NCBI GenBank assembly: GCA_020028195.1
Contig: JAHWYE010000062.1
Coordinates: 1-7,748, forward strand
Reading direction: 5' to 3'
Length of the DNA stretch: 7,748 nt
DNA from: Nitrospirota bacterium
GTDB taxonomy: Bacteria; Nitrospirota; Nitrospiria; Nitrospirales; Nitrospiraceae
The notes under the pieces were generated by a model. That model saw only the letters and a program-made list of their open reading frames with translations. It did no database searches and was not told the DNA's origin. Shown piece after piece: positions 6,059-7,748 of the stretch (positions are counted from its first letter, which is position 1; every line of letters starts with the position of its first letter). The position numbers were made by a program, and so were the translations under genes.

Positions 6059-6104
6059 CGGCCCGCGCTCGGTGATATCGAGTCTGCGGGCCGGTTCTTT
6101 TTCT
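6059..6104 (+). terminator. Rho-independent terminator after the secreted peptide gene
   Basis: A perfect 8-base stem CGGCCCGC (6059-6066) pairs with GCGGGCCG (6086-6093). An inner stem CTCG (6068-6071) with CGAG (6079-6082) can stack within the loop. GTTCTTTTTCTT follows directly, giving the U-rich tail on the plus strand. It lies 45 bases after the stop codon and insulates the downstream YyaL-family gene. Confidence 0.9.
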
Positions 6105-6145
6105 TAGGATCTTGCTCGGGGAGTTGCCGGCAGGCTCCTGGGTTG

Positions 6146-6180
6146 ACCGCCACTCTGATGCGGTGGTACGGTGAGTGGCG
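6146..6180 (+). promoter_or_regulatory. Candidate RBS-masking hairpin in the leader of the YyaL-family gene
   Basis: CGCCACTC at 6148-6155 is the exact reverse complement of GAGTGGCG at 6173-6180, the eight bases just before the ATG at 6181. This stem would bury part of the ribosome-binding site GGTGAG (6170-6175). An alternative stem ACCGCC (6146-6151) with GGTGGT (6162-6167, one G-U pair) uses the same left arm and would free the site. The mutual exclusion is visible in the sequence; a regulatory role is inference, and chance or ordinary leader structure cannot be ruled out. Confidence 0.4.
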
Positions 6181-7748
6181 ATGTCTCAAGAGGCAAGGAA
6201 CAGTCCAGCCAACCGTCTCGTCCATGAGACAAGTCCCTACCTCCTCCAGCATGCCTACAATCCTGTTGACTGGTATCCCTGGGGGGAGGAAGCCCTCCAC
6301 CGCGCCCGAGCGTTGAACAAACCGATCCTCCTCTCCATCGGCTACTCTGCTTGCCACTGGTGTCACGTGATGGAACGTGAGTCCTTCGAGGACGAGCGGA
6401 TCGCCTCGATCATGAACGGGCACTTCATCTGCATTAAGGTGGACCGGGAGGAACGGCCTGATCTGGACGAGATCTATATGCAGGCGACTCTGGCACTGAA
6501 CCAAGGGCAAGGTGGCTGGCCGATGACCGTATTTCTCACTCCTGAGCAGCAGCCCATCTTTGCCGGCACCTACTTCCCTCCGACCGACCGGTGGGGCCGA
6601 CCCGGCTTCGCGACCGTGCTTCAAAAAGTGGCCGAGTTTTGGCGGAAGGACCCGGAGGGGCTGCGCCAGCAAGCAAACCAGTTGACTGAGCGGCTGGCCG
6701 ATTCGAAGCGCGTGACTGCCCCCATGGCTGTGGGCGACGCGGAGTTGGAAGCCGCTGCGACTGAATTCGCCCAGGACTTCGACGCGCGCCATGGGGGCTT
6801 CGGCAGCGCGCCCAAATTTCCTCCCGCCACGGGGCTTTCGTTTCTCTTGCGACGCTATCACCGGACTCGTGATCCTCATACGCTCCAGATGGTCCGGAAG
6901 ACGCTCGATGCGATGGCGTCCGGCGGCCTGTATGACCAGATCGGCGGAGGCTTCGCGCGCTACTCGACCGACGAGCGCTGGTTGGTTCCCCACTTCGAGA
7001 AGATGCTCTACGACAATGCGCTGCTGACCCGCACGTATCTGGAAGCGTACCAGGTCACGGGCGCGGCGGACTATCAGCTGGTCGCGACTGAGACGCTGGA
7101 CTACGTCCTGAGGGAAATGACCTCGCCTGAGGGCGGGTTCTATTCGGCGACTGATGCCGACTCGGAAGGGGTCGAAGGCAAATTTTTCGTATGGACCCCG
7201 GAAGAAATTCGCAAGGCGGTTCCCACCGATGAGGATGCGCGCCGCTTTTGCGCCTACTACGACATCACGCCGAGTGGCAACTGGGTCGAACCCGTCGCGA
7301 AGGCCCATGGCTCAGACCCGTTGCAACAGGGAGCAACTGGTACCCCGAGCCATGGGCATCCCGAGCAACGGGCACCCAGCATTCCGAATGTCCCAAAGCC
7401 CCTCGTCGAGGTCGCTCGTCATCTCGGCATATCGCCGGAGGAATTGCGGCAGACAATCGACCGGCTTCGTCCCCTGATCTACGAGTCCCGACGAAAGCGC
7501 GTGCCGCCGGGGTTGGACGACAAGATCCTCACAGCCTGGAACGGCATGATGATCAGCGCGATGGCGGAGGGTGCTCGCGTGCTGGGCAAACCCCGATACC
7601 GGCAAGCTGCCGAGCGTGCGGCCGACTTCATCCTGAGTGCCCTATCAAGGCCGGACGGCGGGCTGATGAGAACCTATCGTGCCGGAAAGGCGCACCTGAA
7701 CGCCTATTTAGAGGACTACGCCTATCTCACTGAAGGTCTGATTGATCT
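6181..7748 (+). CDS. Thioredoxin-domain protein of the YyaL/SPATA20 (DUF255) family, C-terminus beyond right edge
   Basis: The window holds the first 522 residues of a protein whose relatives are about 680-700 long, so the C-terminal quarter is missing. Residues 9-170 form the thioredoxin-like domain: NRLVHETSPYLLQHAYNPVDW, then the redox motif CHWC at 58-61 (GYSACHWCHVMERESF), then VDREERPDLD, GGWPMTVFLTP and GTYFPP. From about 190 a six-hairpin (alpha/alpha-barrel) region follows with family hallmarks GGFGSAPKFP, GGGFARYSTDERWLVPHFEKML, DADSEGVEGKFFVW and LDDKILTAWNGMM. The biochemical role of the family is not established; a thiol-redox or sugar-related function is often guessed. There is no signal peptide, so it is probably cytoplasmic. 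The ATG at 6181 has GGTGAG five bases upstream. Residues about 369-400 are an unusual insertion built on DNA repeats, placed before IPNVPKPLVEVARHLG. The family assignment is secure. Confidence 0.93.
   Translation, partial: MSQEARNSPANRLVHETSPYLLQHAYNPVDWYPWGEEALHRARALNKPILLSIGYSACHWCHVMERESFEDERIASIMNGHFICIKVDREERPDLDEIYMQATLALNQGQGGWPMTVFLTPEQQPIFAGTYFPPTDRWGRPGFATVLQKVAEFWRKDPEGLRQQANQLTERLADSKRVTAPMAVGDAELEAAATEFAQDFDARHGGFGSAPKFPPATGLSFLLRRYHRTRDPHTLQMVRKTLDAMASGGLYDQIGGGFARYSTDERWLVPHFEKMLYDNALLTRTYLEAYQVTGAADYQLVATETLDYVLREMTSPEGGFYSATDADSEGVEGKFFVWTPEEIRKAVPTDEDARRFCAYYDITPSGNWVEPVAKAHGSDPLQQGATGTPSHGHPEQRAPSIPNVPKPLVEVARHLGISPEELRQTIDRLRPLIYESRRKRVPPGLDDKILTAWNGMMISAMAEGARVLGKPRYRQAAERAADFILSALSRPDGGLMRTYRAGKAHLNAYLEDYAYLTEGLID
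7303..7375 (+). repeat. Inverted and tandem repeats inside the YyaL-family coding region
   Basis: GCCCATGGCTC (7303-7313) is exactly repeated in inverted form as GAGCCATGGGC (7347-7357). A second inverted pair is CCCGTTGC (7317-7324) with GCAACGGG (7365-7372), interleaved with the first. A 16-base tandem duplication, 13 of 16 identical, covers 7344-7359 and 7360-7375. The reading frame stays open through all of it. This density of repeats is not seen elsewhere in the gene and coincides with an extra loop in the protein. Confidence 0.7.

Noticed and set aside
5611..7308. A 565-codon minus-strand open frame, the longest in the window
   Set aside because: It lies opposite the secreted peptide gene, the terminator and the YyaL-family gene. 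Its translation shows long Phe/Ser runs opposite the AAG/GAG repeats and no family motif, so it is a shadow of GC-rich coding DNA.

Overview
The window is 7.7 kb of GC-rich bacterial chromosome, densely packed and apparently ordinary in gene content. Gene style suggests a Nitrospira-like organism (phylum Nitrospirota): a small CXXCH cytochrome c, several short exported proteins of no known family, an ACT-domain malic enzyme, and strong Shine-Dalgarno (SD) sites. That assignment is an inference from impression, not from a search. I see no rRNA, tRNA, CRISPR array, insertion sequence or phage gene.

Layout from left to right: (1) 1-219, minus strand, the N-terminal piece of an alpha/beta hydrolase; (2) 368-757, plus, a small exported protein of unknown function, divergent from the hydrolase; (3) 789-1160, minus, a C-terminal zinc-ribbon protein whose N-terminus may be frameshifted; (4) 1288-1638, plus, an ArsC-family reductase with all classical catalytic positions; (5) 1635-2822, minus, ribonuclease D, whose stop codon interlocks with that of arsC; (6) 2858-3463, minus, a J-domain protein upstream of RNase D in the same likely operon; (7) 3667-4161, plus, a periplasmic monoheme cytochrome c, divergent from the J-domain gene; (8) 4172-5614, minus, a malic enzyme with an N-terminal ACT domain; (9) 5834-6013, plus, a 59-residue secreted Lys/Glu-rich repeat peptide with an ideal SD and a strong terminator; (10) 6181 to the right edge, plus, an N-terminal thioredoxin-like / six-hairpin (YyaL/SPATA20 family) protein, cut by the window end.

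The genes do not form one pathway. Strands alternate almost gene by gene, giving four divergent intergenic regions that carry promoters and three tight convergent junctions. The only clear operon is J-domain protein plus RNase D. Metabolic roles touched are malate oxidation, periplasmic electron transfer, arsenate or thiol chemistry, and RNA processing.

I found no convincing new multi-gene system. The items most worth a second look are: an inverted repeat that could mask the ribosome-binding site of the YyaL-family gene and competes with an alternative hairpin; a repeat-built insertion inside that same gene; the small Lys/Glu repeat peptide expressed as its own transcription unit; and the possible frameshift in the zinc-ribbon gene.
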